A DNA stretch of 64,000 nucleotides from Sagittula stellata E-37 (GCF_039724765.1 NZ_CP155729.1:248001-312000), one strand, 5' to 3'. Positions 9,140-18,882 are shown, counted from the stretch's first letter. Notes: generated by a model not told the origin, from the letters alone. Made by a program: numbers and translations.

Positions 9140-9649
9140 ATGAAGACATTTTACGCATCCGCACTCGCCCTGACCGTGGCAGCCACCGGCGCTTTCGCCG
9201 AAAGCCATGCCAATGCAGAAGGCGACGCCGCGAAGATGACCGATCAGTCGACCATGACGCAGACGACCGATGCAACCGACGCCACCGAGTCCACCATGGA
9301 CTCCGGCGCGAAGCTGATCCGCAGCCGCGACATCACCGGCGGTGACATCTACACCATGAACGAAGCCATGGACGAAGGCTCGGCCTGGGACATGGAATAC
9401 ACCGAAGTCGGCTCCGACTGGAACGACATCGGCGAGATCGAAGACATCGTTCTGGACTCCAGCGGCAAGATGATCGGCGTCGTGGCCGAAGTCGGCGGCT
9501 TCCTCGACATCGGTGACAAGCACGTCCTGCTTGAGCTGACCGAAGTGAAACTGGTGCCGGTCGACGACAAGAGCTATGCCATCGTCACCCGCCTGAACGA
9601 GGAAGACCTCGAAGCACGTGAAGACGTCGACGAAGGTTTCTGGGACTGA
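9140..9649 (+). CDS. Exported PRC-barrel domain protein
   Basis: A 169-aa protein with a clear signal peptide (MKTFYASALALTVAATGAFA, cut after AFA), a Thr/Asp-rich linker to about residue 60, and a PRC-barrel-like domain (about residues 65-155) containing GEIEDIVLDSSGKMIGVVAEVGG-type strands. The domain family takes part in RNA processing, photosynthetic reaction centres and envelope stress proteins; a periplasmic role is likely but unknown. ATG at 9140 has GGAG 7 nt upstream. The gene stands alone with an AT-rich leader and a strong terminator, suggesting a separate, possibly abundant transcript. Confidence 0.85.
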   Translation: MKTFYASALALTVAATGAFAESHANAEGDAAKMTDQSTMTQTTDATDATESTMDSGAKLIRSRDITGGDIYTMNEAMDEGSAWDMEYTEVGSDWNDIGEIEDIVLDSSGKMIGVVAEVGGFLDIGDKHVLLELTEVKLVPVDDKSYAIVTRLNEEDLEAREDVDEGFWD

Positions 9650-9668
9650 TCCAGTTCCATTGAAAGAG

Positions 9669-9695
9669 AAAGGGGCCCCATCGTGGGTCCCTTTT
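9669..9695 (+). terminator. Rho-independent terminator of the PRC-barrel gene
   Basis: An 11-bp stem (AAAGGGGCCCA / TGGGTCCCTTT, one G-T wobble) with a TCG loop, running into TTTTT, 20 nt after the stop. Confidence 0.88.
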
Positions 9696-9741
9696 TCATG
9701 CGCGGTCCGCCTGCGGCGCGCGCTCTTGCCGAAGCTCCGTC

Positions 9742-11400
9742 TTAACCTTCGTCCCGCCAGCGATTCACGATGGGATATCGCCGGTCCAGCCAGAATGCCC
9801 GATTGGTCAGACGCGCGCCGGGCGCCGACTGGAAGCGCTTGTATTCGCTGATGTAGAGCAGATGCTGGACCCGCATGGCGTCCTCTCGGCTGTAGCCCGC
9901 CGCCACGCAATCCGACACCGCGCCGTCCTGATCCACGAGAATATCCAGAATCGCGTCCAGCACCGGGTAATCGGGAAGCGAGTCGCTGTCCTTCTGATCG
10001 GCGCGCAGTTCTGCAGACGGCGGCTTCGTGATGATCCGTTCCGGGATGACCTCGCCCTCCGGCCCCTTCATCCAACCGCGATGGTTGGCGTTCCGCCAGC
10101 GGCAGGTCTCGAACACGCGGGTCTTGTAGAGATCCTTGATCGGGTTATAGCCGCCCGCCATATCGCCGTAGATCGTGGCATAGCCCACGGCGACCTCGGA
10201 CTTGTTGCCGGTGGTCAGCAGCATTTCCCCGAACTTGTTCGACAGAGCCATCAGCAGGAGGCCGCGCAGGCGGGACTGGATGTTTTCTTCGGCCAGGTCG
10301 GGCTGGGTGCCCTCGAACAGCGGCGCCAGCGTTTCGGTGATGGCATCGCGCCCCTTGCCGATCGGCACGAAATCGTATCGGCACCCCAGCGCATTGGCAC
10401 AGGCCTTGGCGTCTTCCAGCGAATGCTCGGAGGTGTATTCGGATGGCAGCATCACGCAACGCACGTTCTCCGCTCCAAGTGCGTCTACTGCGATGGTCGC
10501 AACCAGCGCGGAATCCACCCCGCCCGACATGCCCAGAAGAACCTTGCCGAAACCCGTCTTGCGGCAATAGTCGCGCAGGGCCAGGACCATGACGTTGTAG
10601 TCCTGTTCCCACGCATCGGGATGCGTGACAAAGGTGCCTTCCTCGGCCGTCCAGCCCTCGTCGCCACGGACGAAATCGACGGTGGTCGTGACCTCTTCGA
10701 AGACCGGGAGCTGCACGGCAAGCCGCGCGCGCGGGTTCATCACGAAGGAACCGCCATCGAACACCTGGTCATCCTGCCCGCCCACCATGTTCAGGTAGGC
10801 CAGCGGCAGGCCGGATTCGACCACCCGTGCGATCATCTTGTTCAGCCGGGTTTCATACTTGTTGCGGAAGTAGGGCGACCCGTTCGGCACGACGAGGATC
10901 TCCGCCCCGGATTCTTCCATCGCCTCCACGACGTCCGGATACCACGCATCTTCGCAGACCGGCATGCCGACGCGCACGCCATTGATGCTGACCGGTCCCT
11001 GCAACTGATCGCGCGAAAACAGCCGCACCTCGTCGAAGACGTTGAAGTTGGGCAGGAAATACTTGTGCGTCACCGCGGCAACCTTGCCGCCCTGCAAGAC
11101 GTAGTACGAATTGTGCAGCTTCGCGCCCTCGGGGCAGGGTCCGCCGATGGCCAGCGCAGGGCCGTCCGCACAGGCCTTTGCCAGCGCCTCGATCTCGCGC
11201 ACAGCGGCGTTGACGAAGGCCGGCTTCACGATCAGGTCCTGCGCCTGGTAGCCGGTGATGAACATCTCGGGCAGCGCCACGAGGTCGGCGCCCTGCGCGC
11301 GTCCCTCCTCCCACGCGGCCCGCGCCTTGGCGGCATTTCCGGCAAGATCCCCCACCGTGGGATTGAGCTGAGCCATCGTCAGGCGGAACCGGTCGGTCAT
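9742..11400 (-). CDS. nadE: Glutamine-dependent NAD+ synthetase
   Basis: A 552-aa two-domain enzyme making NAD+ from deamido-NAD with ammonia released from glutamine. The N-terminal nitrilase-type glutaminase (about 1-260) shows the Glu of PEMFITGYQ, a Lys near KYFLPNFN and the Cys of VCEDAWY near residue 149. The C-terminal synthetase has the ATP pyrophosphatase loop GMSGGVDSALV near residue 295. ATG at 11398-11400 has AAAGGA 7 nt upstream. It diverges from the MORN gene. Confidence 0.96.
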   Translation of the reverse strand: MTDRFRLTMAQLNPTVGDLAGNAAKARAAWEEGRAQGADLVALPEMFITGYQAQDLIVKPAFVNAAVREIEALAKACADGPALAIGGPCPEGAKLHNSYYVLQGGKVAAVTHKYFLPNFNVFDEVRLFSRDQLQGPVSINGVRVGMPVCEDAWYPDVVEAMEESGAEILVVPNGSPYFRNKYETRLNKMIARVVESGLPLAYLNMVGGQDDQVFDGGSFVMNPRARLAVQLPVFEEVTTTVDFVRGDEGWTAEEGTFVTHPDAWEQDYNVMVLALRDYCRKTGFGKVLLGMSGGVDSALVATIAVDALGAENVRCVMLPSEYTSEHSLEDAKACANALGCRYDFVPIGKGRDAITETLAPLFEGTQPDLAEENIQSRLRGLLLMALSNKFGEMLLTTGNKSEVAVGYATIYGDMAGGYNPIKDLYKTRVFETCRWRNANHRGWMKGPEGEVIPERIITKPPSAELRADQKDSDSLPDYPVLDAILDILVDQDGAVSDCVAAGYSREDAMRVQHLLYISEYKRFQSAPGARLTNRAFWLDRRYPIVNRWRDEG

Positions 11401-11545
11401 CGCGCGTCCTTTCGTCGTCGTCCTCCACATAGCGGCAGGATGCGGTGGTGAAAAGCGCACCATGGCAAAAGACATTGCCCCGAGGCATTGCGTCCTTTAC
11501 CACTCGGAGGACCTCAATCATCCGCTGCGAGGGGGCGGCAAAGCC

Positions 11546-13012
11546 ATGAAAACCGTTCGCATTCTGTCTGTTCTGGGCGCGCTCGCACTGGGTTCCGCCG
11601 CCATGTCGCAGCAGGACGTGGTGACGAAGGAATACGACGACGGCGGCGTGTACGAGGGCACCTTTCTCGACGGTCTCCAACACGGGCGCGGCACCTACCG
11701 CCTGCCGAACGGCTATGAATACACCGGCGAATGGGTCGAGGGAGAGATCCGCGGCGAAGGCGTGGCCCGCTTCCCCAACGGGTCGGTCTACGAAGGCCAG
11801 TTCGCCAAGGGCAAACCCGAAGGCATGGGCAAGATCACCTTCGCGGACGGCGGCACCTACGAAGGCTCGTGGCTCGACGGCAAGATCACCGGCCAGGGCG
11901 TGGCGACCTATGCAAACGGCGTCCGCTACGAAGGCGCCTTCCGCAATGCCCTGCACCACGGCAAGGGCGTGATGACCGCGCCCAACGGCTACGTCTACGA
12001 CGGCCAATGGGTCAACGGCGTCAAGGAGGGCACGGCCAAGATCACGTACCCCGACGGCTCGGTCTACGAAGGCCGCGTCGCCAATGGCGAACGCGACGGC
12101 GTGGGCAAGCTCGAGATGCCCGACGGCCTGATCTACGAAGGCACGTGGCGCGACGGCCAGATCGACGGCAACGGCAAGCTGACCCAGCCCAACGGCGACA
12201 TCTACGAAGGCGCGCTGGTCGACGGCCGCCGCGAAGGTCAGGGCAAGGTCACCTACGTGTCTGGCGACGTCTACGACGGCGAATTCAACAACGACCAACG
12301 CCATGGCACCGGCACTTTCGTCGGCAAGGACGGCTACCGCTACGAGGGCAACTGGATCGCCGGCCAGATCGAGGGGCAGGGCAAGGTCACCTACCCCGAC
12401 GGCTCCGTCTACGAAGGGGAATTCACGGGCGATCTGGCGAACGGCACCGGAAAGATCACCTATCCCGACGGCGCCACCTACGAAGGCACCTGGATCGATG
12501 GCGTGATCGACGGCAAAGGCATCGCCACGTATCCCAACGGCCTGCGCTACGAAGGCGATTTCGTGAACGCCCGTAACGACGGCTTCGGCATCATGACCTA
12601 CCCCGACGGCTACCGCTACGAAGGCGAATGGCAGGATGGCGAACGTCACGGTGCGGGCACCGCCACCTATCCCGACGGCACGGTCTACGAAGGGCAGTTC
12701 CGCGACGGTCTGCGCCACGGCCAGGGCACGATCACCATGCCCACCGGCTTCCGCTACGTCGGCGCCTGGGCCAACGGCGAGATCAACGGCGAGGGCGTGG
12801 CCACCTACGCCAACGGCGACGTGTACGAAGGCGCCTTCCGCAATGGCAAGCGCGAGGGCGAAGGCACCATGCGCTACGCCACCGGCGAACAGGCCACCGG
12901 CGAATGGATCGGCGGCGCGCTTACCCGGAACAGCACCACCACACCGGCCCCCGATGCCGCCGGGACCGAAGACGGCGCGCCCACGCCCGAAGACCCGCCA
13001 GCCGACCAGTAA
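11546..13012 (+). CDS. Secreted MORN-repeat protein, about 19 repeats
   Basis: A 488-aa protein with a signal peptide (MKTVRILSVLGALALGSAAM). From about residue 36 to 470 it is almost entirely MORN repeats of exactly 23 residues (69 bp) with the pattern Y-E-G-x-(F/W)-x-x-G-x-x-x-G-x-G. I count 18 clear copies and a degenerate 19th (ATGEW). The tail is Thr/Pro/Ala-rich and acidic. MORN repeats form elongated beta-hairpin rods that bind lipids or proteins. Neighbours nadE (divergent) and the peptide transporter (convergent) give no function. ATG at 11546 is chosen because the signal peptide starts there. Confidence 0.9.
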   Translation: MKTVRILSVLGALALGSAAMSQQDVVTKEYDDGGVYEGTFLDGLQHGRGTYRLPNGYEYTGEWVEGEIRGEGVARFPNGSVYEGQFAKGKPEGMGKITFADGGTYEGSWLDGKITGQGVATYANGVRYEGAFRNALHHGKGVMTAPNGYVYDGQWVNGVKEGTAKITYPDGSVYEGRVANGERDGVGKLEMPDGLIYEGTWRDGQIDGNGKLTQPNGDIYEGALVDGRREGQGKVTYVSGDVYDGEFNNDQRHGTGTFVGKDGYRYEGNWIAGQIEGQGKVTYPDGSVYEGEFTGDLANGTGKITYPDGATYEGTWIDGVIDGKGIATYPNGLRYEGDFVNARNDGFGIMTYPDGYRYEGEWQDGERHGAGTATYPDGTVYEGQFRDGLRHGQGTITMPTGFRYVGAWANGEINGEGVATYANGDVYEGAFRNGKREGEGTMRYATGEQATGEWIGGALTRNSTTTPAPDAAGTEDGAPTPEDPPADQ

Positions 13013-13280
13013 CCGACACGGCAGTACGCGCCGACACGTCGCGCAGCACGCTGTCCAACCCGTCCGTTCACTTTGGCGAATTCACCAGCGCCCACGGCAG
13101 CCCGCGCGGGCAACCGCACTGAACCGGCACCAAAGGAAGGAAGCGGCGGGACAAGCGCGTCCCGGTCCTTCATCTTGGCCGAAATACCTCCGCCGGAGGC
13201 GTCCGACGACCGGACAGTGCCAGCCGTCTCCATCCCGCGAAACACGCCGTAGGGTGGCGTTCAACGCCACCTGCCCCCAA
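13013..13280. other. Non-coding gap with a dispersed repeat
   Basis: I see no credible gene here. The gap holds a copy of the CTTCATCTTGGC...AATACCTC element (13167-13199), followed by the palindrome CCTCCGCCGGAGG, and a 9-bp inverted repeat GGTGGCGTT/AACGCCACC at 13253-13271. Confidence 0.6.
13167..13199 (+). repeat. Dispersed intergenic repeat, copy 1
   Basis: CCTTCATCTTGGC followed by CGAAATACCTC and an inverted repeat CCTCCGCCGGAGG. A second copy lies at 20688-20751. I recall similar elements in many roseobacter intergenic regions. Confidence 0.65.
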
Positions 13281-13283
13281 ACG

Positions 13284-13314
13284 AAAACGCCCCGCAGCAT
13301 GTGCGGGGCGTTTC
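13284..13314 (-). terminator. Terminator of the peptide transporter operon
   Basis: A 12-bp stem (AAACGCCCCGCA 13285-13296 / TGCGGGGCGTTT 13302-13313) with a GCATG loop. Read on the minus strand it ends in GTTTTCGTTT, 27 nt after the substrate-binding protein stop. Confidence 0.8.
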
Positions 13315-13340
13315 GAAAAGCAGTCGGGTCTGGCGGCGGC

Positions 13341-14891
13341 TCAGGCCATCCACCACCGCTCCGCCATGCGGGCGTTGTCCATCTGCCAAAGGTTGCCGAC
13401 CTTCTCGGGGCTCGCAACCTTGTTGGAGATCGCCTGAACGTAGTTGGCAAACATCGGCACCAGAACGCCGCCCTCGTCGCGAAGGATCATCTGCATCTCG
13501 CCGTACATCTCGCGGCGTTTTGACGAATCCAGTTCGGCACGCGCGTCTACCAGTAGTTCCTGGAAACGGGCACTGTCGTTCGAGCCCCACTGGCTGTCGT
13601 TCCAGGGCGCACCTTCCGCGTAGGCGGTCGAGAACATCCAGTCTTCCGTCGCACGGCCCGACCAGTACGAGGCGCAGAACGGCTTCTTCAGCCAGACGTT
13701 CGACCAGTAGCCATCCGCCGGCTCCTGCACCACGTTGATGTTGATCCCGCCCGGCTTGGCCGAAGCCTGGAACAACTGCGCCGCGTCTACCGCACCTTCG
13801 AACGCCGCAGAGGACGCCGACAGGTTGATGTCGAGGGAATCCATCCCGGCTTCCTTGAGGTAGAACTTCGCCTTGTCGGGATCGTAGGAAAGCTGCTCCA
13901 TCTCCAGATAGTACTGGTTGGCGGGACCGATGGGGCTGTCGTTGCCGACCTGGCCGTGGCCCAGCAGGATCTTGTCGACCATTTCCTGACGATTGATGCC
14001 GTGCTTCAGCGCCTTGCGGACGTTGACGTTGTCATACGGCGCGACATCGGTCAGCATCGGGAAGATATAGTGCTGGTTGCCCGTCACTTCCTGGATGCGG
14101 ATCATCGGGTTCGCCTTCAGCAGCGCCTCCGTCTTGAAGTCGATCCGGTTGATCGCGTCCACCTGACCGGTCATCAGGGCGTTCATGCGGGCGGTGTTGT
14201 CGTTGATCGCGATATACTCGATCTCGTCGAAGAAGCCCGCCTCGTCACCCTTGTAGTGATCCGGATAACGTGTGCCGACAAAGCGCACGCCCGGCTCGAA
14301 CGCCTGCACCTGATAAAGGCCGGTGCCGATGCCCTTGGCGATGGCCTCTTCGATCATGCCTGCCGGGTAAATCAGGATGTGGTAGTCGGACAGCAGGTAA
14401 GGCAGGTCGGCGTTGCCTTCGGCCAGCGTCAACTGCACCTGCAAATCGCCGGTCTTCTTCATTTCTACGATCGGTTCGACGATGGGCTTCGCGGCGGATT
14501 TCGCACCTTCCGCGATGTGCATCTGCAGCGATTCGATCACGTCGTCCGCGCCGAAGGACTTGCCGTTATGGAAGGTCACGCCCGGGCGCAGGTTGAACGT
14601 CCAGGTCTTCGCGTCCGGGGTCGCTTCCCAGTCGGTCGCCAGCTCGCCGCGCAAGGAGCCGTCCGGCGCGATCTCGGTCAGGCTGTCGAACACCGCACCC
14701 TGCGCGGAGGCGATCATGAACAGGTCGGAGTGTGTCCGCCCGTCCCAGTTGTCGGATGTGTTGGCCCCGGACAGGCCGGCCTTCAGTCGGCCACCCTTCT
14801 TGGCCTGGGCGCGCAGCGGCAGGCCGGAGGCCGCCAGCACACCGGCGGCGGCACCCGTGGTCAGTAGTCCGCGTCGGCTGATACGTGTCAT
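13341..14891 (-). CDS. Peptide-type ABC transporter substrate-binding protein
   Basis: A 516-aa family 5 extracellular solute-binding protein (dipeptide/oligopeptide/nickel type). It starts with a Tat-like leader: twin arginine in ISRRGLLTTGAAAG, then a hydrophobic stretch and cleavage near LRAQA. The N-terminal mature part (KKGGRLKAGLSG) and the segment FNLRPGVTFHNGKSF are typical of the family. It is the last gene of a same-strand run permease-permease-ATPase-binding protein. The 109-nt gap before it may carry its own promoter or processing site. ATG at 14889-14891 has GGGAGA upstream. Confidence 0.92.
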   Translation of the reverse strand: MTRISRRGLLTTGAAAGVLAASGLPLRAQAKKGGRLKAGLSGANTSDNWDGRTHSDLFMIASAQGAVFDSLTEIAPDGSLRGELATDWEATPDAKTWTFNLRPGVTFHNGKSFGADDVIESLQMHIAEGAKSAAKPIVEPIVEMKKTGDLQVQLTLAEGNADLPYLLSDYHILIYPAGMIEEAIAKGIGTGLYQVQAFEPGVRFVGTRYPDHYKGDEAGFFDEIEYIAINDNTARMNALMTGQVDAINRIDFKTEALLKANPMIRIQEVTGNQHYIFPMLTDVAPYDNVNVRKALKHGINRQEMVDKILLGHGQVGNDSPIGPANQYYLEMEQLSYDPDKAKFYLKEAGMDSLDINLSASSAAFEGAVDAAQLFQASAKPGGININVVQEPADGYWSNVWLKKPFCASYWSGRATEDWMFSTAYAEGAPWNDSQWGSNDSARFQELLVDARAELDSSKRREMYGEMQMILRDEGGVLVPMFANYVQAISNKVASPEKVGNLWQMDNARMAERWWMA

Positions 14892-15000
14892 TGTCGTGTC
14901 TCCCTGTTTTTATCTTGCCCACGACCCGGAGGCCTTTGGGAACTTAACGATTCTCGATGCAGTTTAAACGCAAATTACCGCGAGCGATGCCCGTCTTCCG

Positions 15001-16650
15001 TCAGTCCATCTTGTTCACGGCGGCGTCGCCGATGTTGTCCAGCCCGCGTTCCGTCAGCAGGTTCGTCAGCCAGTCGGGGTCCATCTCCGGCACCGAGGAA
15101 AGCAGCAGGTCGGTGTAGGGGTGATGAGGCGGCTTGAACATCCCGGCCTTGGCGCCCTGTTCGACCACCTGGCCATCCTTCATCACGACCACCTCGTCGG
15201 CGATCGACCGCACCGTCGCAAGGTCGTGGGTGATGAACATGTAGGACAGGCCCAGCTCGTCCTGCAACCGCGCCAGCAGACGCAGGATGCCCTCTGCCAC
15301 AAGCTGATCGAGCGCGCTCGTGACCTCGTCGCAGATGATGAATTTCGGCTCGGCGGCCAGCGCGCGGGCGATGCCGATCCGCTGTTTCTGGCCGCCGGAC
15401 AGTTCCGAGGGCAGCCGGTGGAGGTATTGCTTAGCGGGCAGTTCGATCTGCTCCAGCAAATCCGCCACGCGGTCGCGCTTTGCCCGCCCGCGCAGGCCCA
15501 TGTAGAATTCCACCGGGCGGCCTATGATTTCGCCGATGGTCTGGCGCGGGTTCAGCGCCGTGTCCGCCATCTGATAGATCATCTGGATCTGCCGCAACTG
15601 GTGGCGCGACCGTTTGCGGTAATCGAGGGGCAGCGCCTCTCCGTCCAGCTCGATCCGTCCGATGCGCGGCGGAAGCAGCCCGGTGATGCAGCGCGCCGTG
15701 GTCGATTTGCCCGATCCGCTTTCGCCGACAACCGCCACCGTCCGGCCTGCGTGGATATCGAAACTGACGTCGTGCAGCACGTCGATTTCTCCGTAGGCCG
15801 CCGTCACCCCCTGCACGGAAATCACCGGCGTGGCGTCCAGCGCGGGCGCGGGTTTGGCCGGACGCACGAACTCCCGCACGGCCCAGAGGCTCTTGGTGTA
15901 GTCTTCCTGCGGATGGGACAGCATCTCGCGCGTTTCGGCCTCTTCGACCTCGTCGCCCTTGAGCAGCACCTTGATCCGGTCCGCCATCTGCGCCACCACC
16001 GCCAGATCGTGCGTGATGTAGATCGCCGCCGTGTCGAACTGTTCGACGATATCGCGGATGGAGGCGAGCACCTCGATCTGCGTCGTCACGTCCAGCGCCG
16101 TCGTCGGCTCGTCGAAAATGATGAGATCGGGCCGACAGGCCATGGCCATCGCCGTCATCGCCCGCTGCAACTGCCCACCGGACACCTGGTGCGGATAGCG
16201 AAAGCCGATCTCCTCCGGGTTGGGCAGGCGCAGCCGGCGGTACAGCTCCACCCCGTCTTCGGCGCTTTCGGCCTTGGACGACACGCCATGCTGCACCGGC
16301 GCCTCGGTGTGCTGGTCGATCAGCTTGTGAGCGGGGTTGAACGAGGCCGCCGCAGACTGCGCAACGTAGGCGATACGCTTCCCCAGCAACTGGCGCTTGG
16401 TCTCGGCGCTCGCCGCCAGCAGGTCGATCCCGTCGAAGGTCACCGAACCGCCGGAAATCCGCACGCCATCCCGGCAGAAGCCCATGGCAGCCAGGCCGAG
16501 CGTCGACTTGCCCGCCCCGGACTCGCCGATCAACCCCAGCACCTCGCCCTTCTTCAGGGTCAGATCCACGCCCTTGATGATCGGGTTCCAGGTATCGTCG
16601 GATCGCCCCTCGATCCGCACATCGCGCATTTCGACAAGCAGATCGGACAT
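15001..16650 (-). CDS. Peptide-type ABC transporter ATP-binding protein, two fused ATPase domains
   Basis: A 549-aa fusion of DppD-like and DppF-like ATPases. The first half has GESGAGKST (about residue 40), signature VSGGQLQRA and Walker [13 protein letters not shown]. The second half has [10 protein letters not shown] (about residue 310), [10 protein letters not shown] and [12 protein letters not shown]. Both sites look intact. The fused form powers the two permeases encoded directly upstream; its start is 3 nt from the stop of the second permease gene. Confidence 0.93.
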   Translation of the reverse strand: MSDLLVEMRDVRIEGRSDDTWNPIIKGVDLTLKKGEVLGLIGESGAGKSTLGLAAMGFCRDGVRISGGSVTFDGIDLLAASAETKRQLLGKRIAYVAQSAAASFNPAHKLIDQHTEAPVQHGVSSKAESAEDGVELYRRLRLPNPEEIGFRYPHQVSGGQLQRAMTAMAMACRPDLIIFDEPTTALDVTTQIEVLASIRDIVEQFDTAAIYITHDLAVVAQMADRIKVLLKGDEVEEAETREMLSHPQEDYTKSLWAVREFVRPAKPAPALDATPVISVQGVTAAYGEIDVLHDVSFDIHAGRTVAVVGESGSGKSTTARCITGLLPPRIGRIELDGEALPLDYRKRSRHQLRQIQMIYQMADTALNPRQTIGEIIGRPVEFYMGLRGRAKRDRVADLLEQIELPAKQYLHRLPSELSGGQKQRIGIARALAAEPKFIICDEVTSALDQLVAEGILRLLARLQDELGLSYMFITHDLATVRSIADEVVVMKDGQVVEQGAKAGMFKPPHHPYTDLLLSSVPEMDPDWLTNLLTERGLDNIGDAAVNKMD

Positions 16651-16653
16651 TGC

Positions 16654-17850
16654 TTACTCCTTCAGGCCCGAGCTTCGGTGCAGCATCCAGTCCACGACAA
16701 AGTTCACCGCGACGGTCAACAGGGCGATGGCGCCCGCGGACAGCAGCGGCGCGGCGGCGATCTGGGGCGCGAAGCCCGCGTAGTTGATGAAGGCCGACAG
16801 GTCCTTCACCATCGTTCCCCAGTCGGCCAGCGGCGGCTGGATGCCGAGGCCAAGGAACGACAGGGCGGAAATCGTCAGGAAGACAAAACAGAACCGCAGC
16901 CCGAACTCCGCCAGCAGCGGCGCGGTGGCGTTGGGCAGGATCTCGCGGAAGATGAGGTACAACAGCCCCTCACCCCGCAGTTTGGCCGCCTCGATGTAGT
17001 CCATGACGACGATGTTCATCCCCACGGCCCGCGCCAGGCGAAACACCCGCGTCGAATCGATGACCGCGATGATCAGCACCATGGCAATCGTCAGACCCGT
17101 GCCGGACACCCAGGCGCTGGCCACGGTTATCAGCAGCAACGAGAAGATCAGCGACGGGATCGCCATCAGCACGTCGACACCCCGGCTCAGCAACTGGTCC
17201 ATCCAGCCCTGCAGAGTGGCCGCCAGGAACCCCAGCGTACCGCCCAGCAGGAAAGCCAGGACCGTCGTGGCAAAGGCGATACCGACCGTGTTTTGCGCGC
17301 CGTAGATCAGACGGGACAGGATATCGCGGCCGATCTGGTCGGTGCCCAGCGGGAAATCGGGGTTGCCGCCCACCGCCGGGTTGCCGCCCGGAACGATGTT
17401 GGCCTGTCCAAAGACCTGCTCCTGCCCATGCGGGGCAAGCACACCGGCAAAGATCGCGAGGAAGGCGTAGATCAGGATCACGAGGATGCCGAAGGCCGCG
17501 GTCAGCGGCATGTTCTGGAACATCCTCCGCGTGCCGGACGTCCCCACGTACCGCCCGAAGAGGCGAAAGACAAAGGCCGCCGCAGCAGCGACGGCCACGC
17601 CATGCACCGTCCAGCGGAAATACAGGACAGACGCCACCGGCGCCCCTGCCTCGTTCGCCGCGGGCTGAAGATACAGCCAAACCCCGCCAAGGATCACCGC
17701 AACGCCAAGGGCGTAACCGAATGCCACGGCGTAGTTCATGTCGCGGAAGTAGGGCTTGTTGCCGGTCGCCTTCTGCCCGGCAAAACGGAAAAGCCAGCCA
17801 GCCGCCGCCACGATGGCAAGCGCGATGAGGACCTTGATCCAGATGCTCAT
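16654..17850 (-). CDS. Peptide-type ABC transporter permease (DppC-like) with N-terminal extension
   Basis: A 398-aa inner-membrane permease. The C-terminal 280 residues match DppC/OppC proteins, with the APHGQEQVFG-type periplasmic loop, the GTDQIGRDILSRLIYG motif and the EAAKLRGEG coupling-helix motif. About 100 extra N-terminal residues contain roughly three additional hydrophobic segments (near 5-25, 45-65 and 80-100), which ordinary DppC proteins of about 300 aa lack. It overlaps the upstream permease gene by ATGA. Confidence 0.9.
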   Translation of the reverse strand: MSIWIKVLIALAIVAAAGWLFRFAGQKATGNKPYFRDMNYAVAFGYALGVAVILGGVWLYLQPAANEAGAPVASVLYFRWTVHGVAVAAAAAFVFRLFGRYVGTSGTRRMFQNMPLTAAFGILVILIYAFLAIFAGVLAPHGQEQVFGQANIVPGGNPAVGGNPDFPLGTDQIGRDILSRLIYGAQNTVGIAFATTVLAFLLGGTLGFLAATLQGWMDQLLSRGVDVLMAIPSLIFSLLLITVASAWVSGTGLTIAMVLIIAVIDSTRVFRLARAVGMNIVVMDYIEAAKLRGEGLLYLIFREILPNATAPLLAEFGLRFCFVFLTISALSFLGLGIQPPLADWGTMVKDLSAFINYAGFAPQIAAAPLLSAGAIALLTVAVNFVVDWMLHRSSGLKE

Positions 17851-18842
17851 TTGGGATGCCTCAGGCGCGGGTTGGTCAGGATCGACATGATGTCCGCCGT
17901 CAGGTTCAGCAGGATATAGGCGCCGGCGAAGATCAGGCAGCAGGCCTGCACCACAGGTATGTCACGGATCTTGACGCTGTCGACAAACAGCTGCCCGATG
18001 CCCGGATAGACAAAGACCACCTCGACCACCACGACGCCGGTGATCAGGTAGGCGAGGTTCAGGGCAATGACATTGATGATCGGCGCCAGCGCGTTGGGCA
18101 GCGCGTGGCGGACGATCACCCGCATCGGCTTGATCCCCTTCAGGCGGGCCATCTCGATATAGGGCGACGCCAGCAGGTTGATGATCGCCGCGCGGGTCAT
18201 CCGCATCATCTGAGCCGTCACCACCAGCGTCAGCGTCAGCGCCGGCAGCAACGTCTTTTCCAGCCGTTCGCCAAAGCTCATGCCTTCGTAGATGTTCGAC
18301 AGGCTCGGCAGGATCGGGTTCAGCACCGCAAGGAAGAGGATCAGCAGGTAGGCCAGGAAGAACTCCGGCGACGAAACGGAAGTCAGCGACGCGATGTTCG
18401 CCGTCTTGTCGAAGACGGAGTTCCGGTAAAGCGCCGCGAGCACGCCCAGCGTCACCGCGAAGGGAACCGCGATCGCCGCCGTGACGCCCGCAAGGAACAT
18501 GGTGTTGGCAAAGCGCGGCGCAATCTGCGCGGCGACCGTGGTTCTGACGCCGCTGTCCGATCCCACGAAGGACGAGAAGTTCGCCTGAGCGAAGGAATTG
18601 CCAAGGTCCCCTCTCAGCGCATCGAACAACCACTGGAAGTACCGCACCACCGGCGACTGATCGAGCCCGAGATCCCTCCGGATCGACTCAACCGCTTCCG
18701 GCGTGGCCCCCTGACCAAGGATGGCCTGGGCAAAGTCACCCGGCAGCATGTTGACCGCCGCGAATATCACGATGGACACGATGAACAGGGTCAGGATGCC
18801 AAGAGCCAGACGCTGAAGGATGATTTTTAGGACCGGATTCAC
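17847..18842 (-). CDS. Peptide-type ABC transporter permease (DppB-like)
   Basis: A 331-aa inner-membrane permease with about six hydrophobic segments. The first segment (ILQRLALGILTLFIVSIVIF) and the motif EMARLKGIKP near residue 225, which contacts the ATPase, are typical of DppB/OppB. It is the first permease gene of the importer. It starts 40 nt after the prolyl aminopeptidase gene, with a 16-bp palindrome in between. Confidence 0.93.
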   Translation of the reverse strand: MNPVLKIILQRLALGILTLFIVSIVIFAAVNMLPGDFAQAILGQGATPEAVESIRRDLGLDQSPVVRYFQWLFDALRGDLGNSFAQANFSSFVGSDSGVRTTVAAQIAPRFANTMFLAGVTAAIAVPFAVTLGVLAALYRNSVFDKTANIASLTSVSSPEFFLAYLLILFLAVLNPILPSLSNIYEGMSFGERLEKTLLPALTLTLVVTAQMMRMTRAAIINLLASPYIEMARLKGIKPMRVIVRHALPNALAPIINVIALNLAYLITGVVVVEVVFVYPGIGQLFVDSVKIRDIPVVQACCLIFAGAYILLNLTADIMSILTNPRLRHPK

Positions 18843-18864
18843 GTTCCCTGTGGTTCTTTTTTTA

Positions 18865-18880
18865 TTGACTGATGAGTCAA
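18865..18880. promoter_or_regulatory. Palindrome TTGACT-GATG-AGTCAA before the permease gene
   Basis: Perfect 6-bp arms in the short gap between the aminopeptidase stop and the permease start, 23 nt upstream of the ATG, next to a T/A run (18857-18864). It may be an operator, or the TTGACT arm may act as a -35 element. It is not a standard terminator because no T run follows in the direction of transcription. Confidence 0.4.
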
Positions 18881-18882
18881 CA

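Noticed and set aside
10853..12718. A 621-codon open frame on the minus strand across the MORN gene
   Set aside because: The MORN repeats in the plus frame are certain, and the antisense frame is a product of repeated GC-rich codons.
15121..17919. 932-codon open frame opposite the transporter genes
   Set aside because: It spans two separate real genes on the other strand and has Arg/His/Gln-rich composition with no known motifs.
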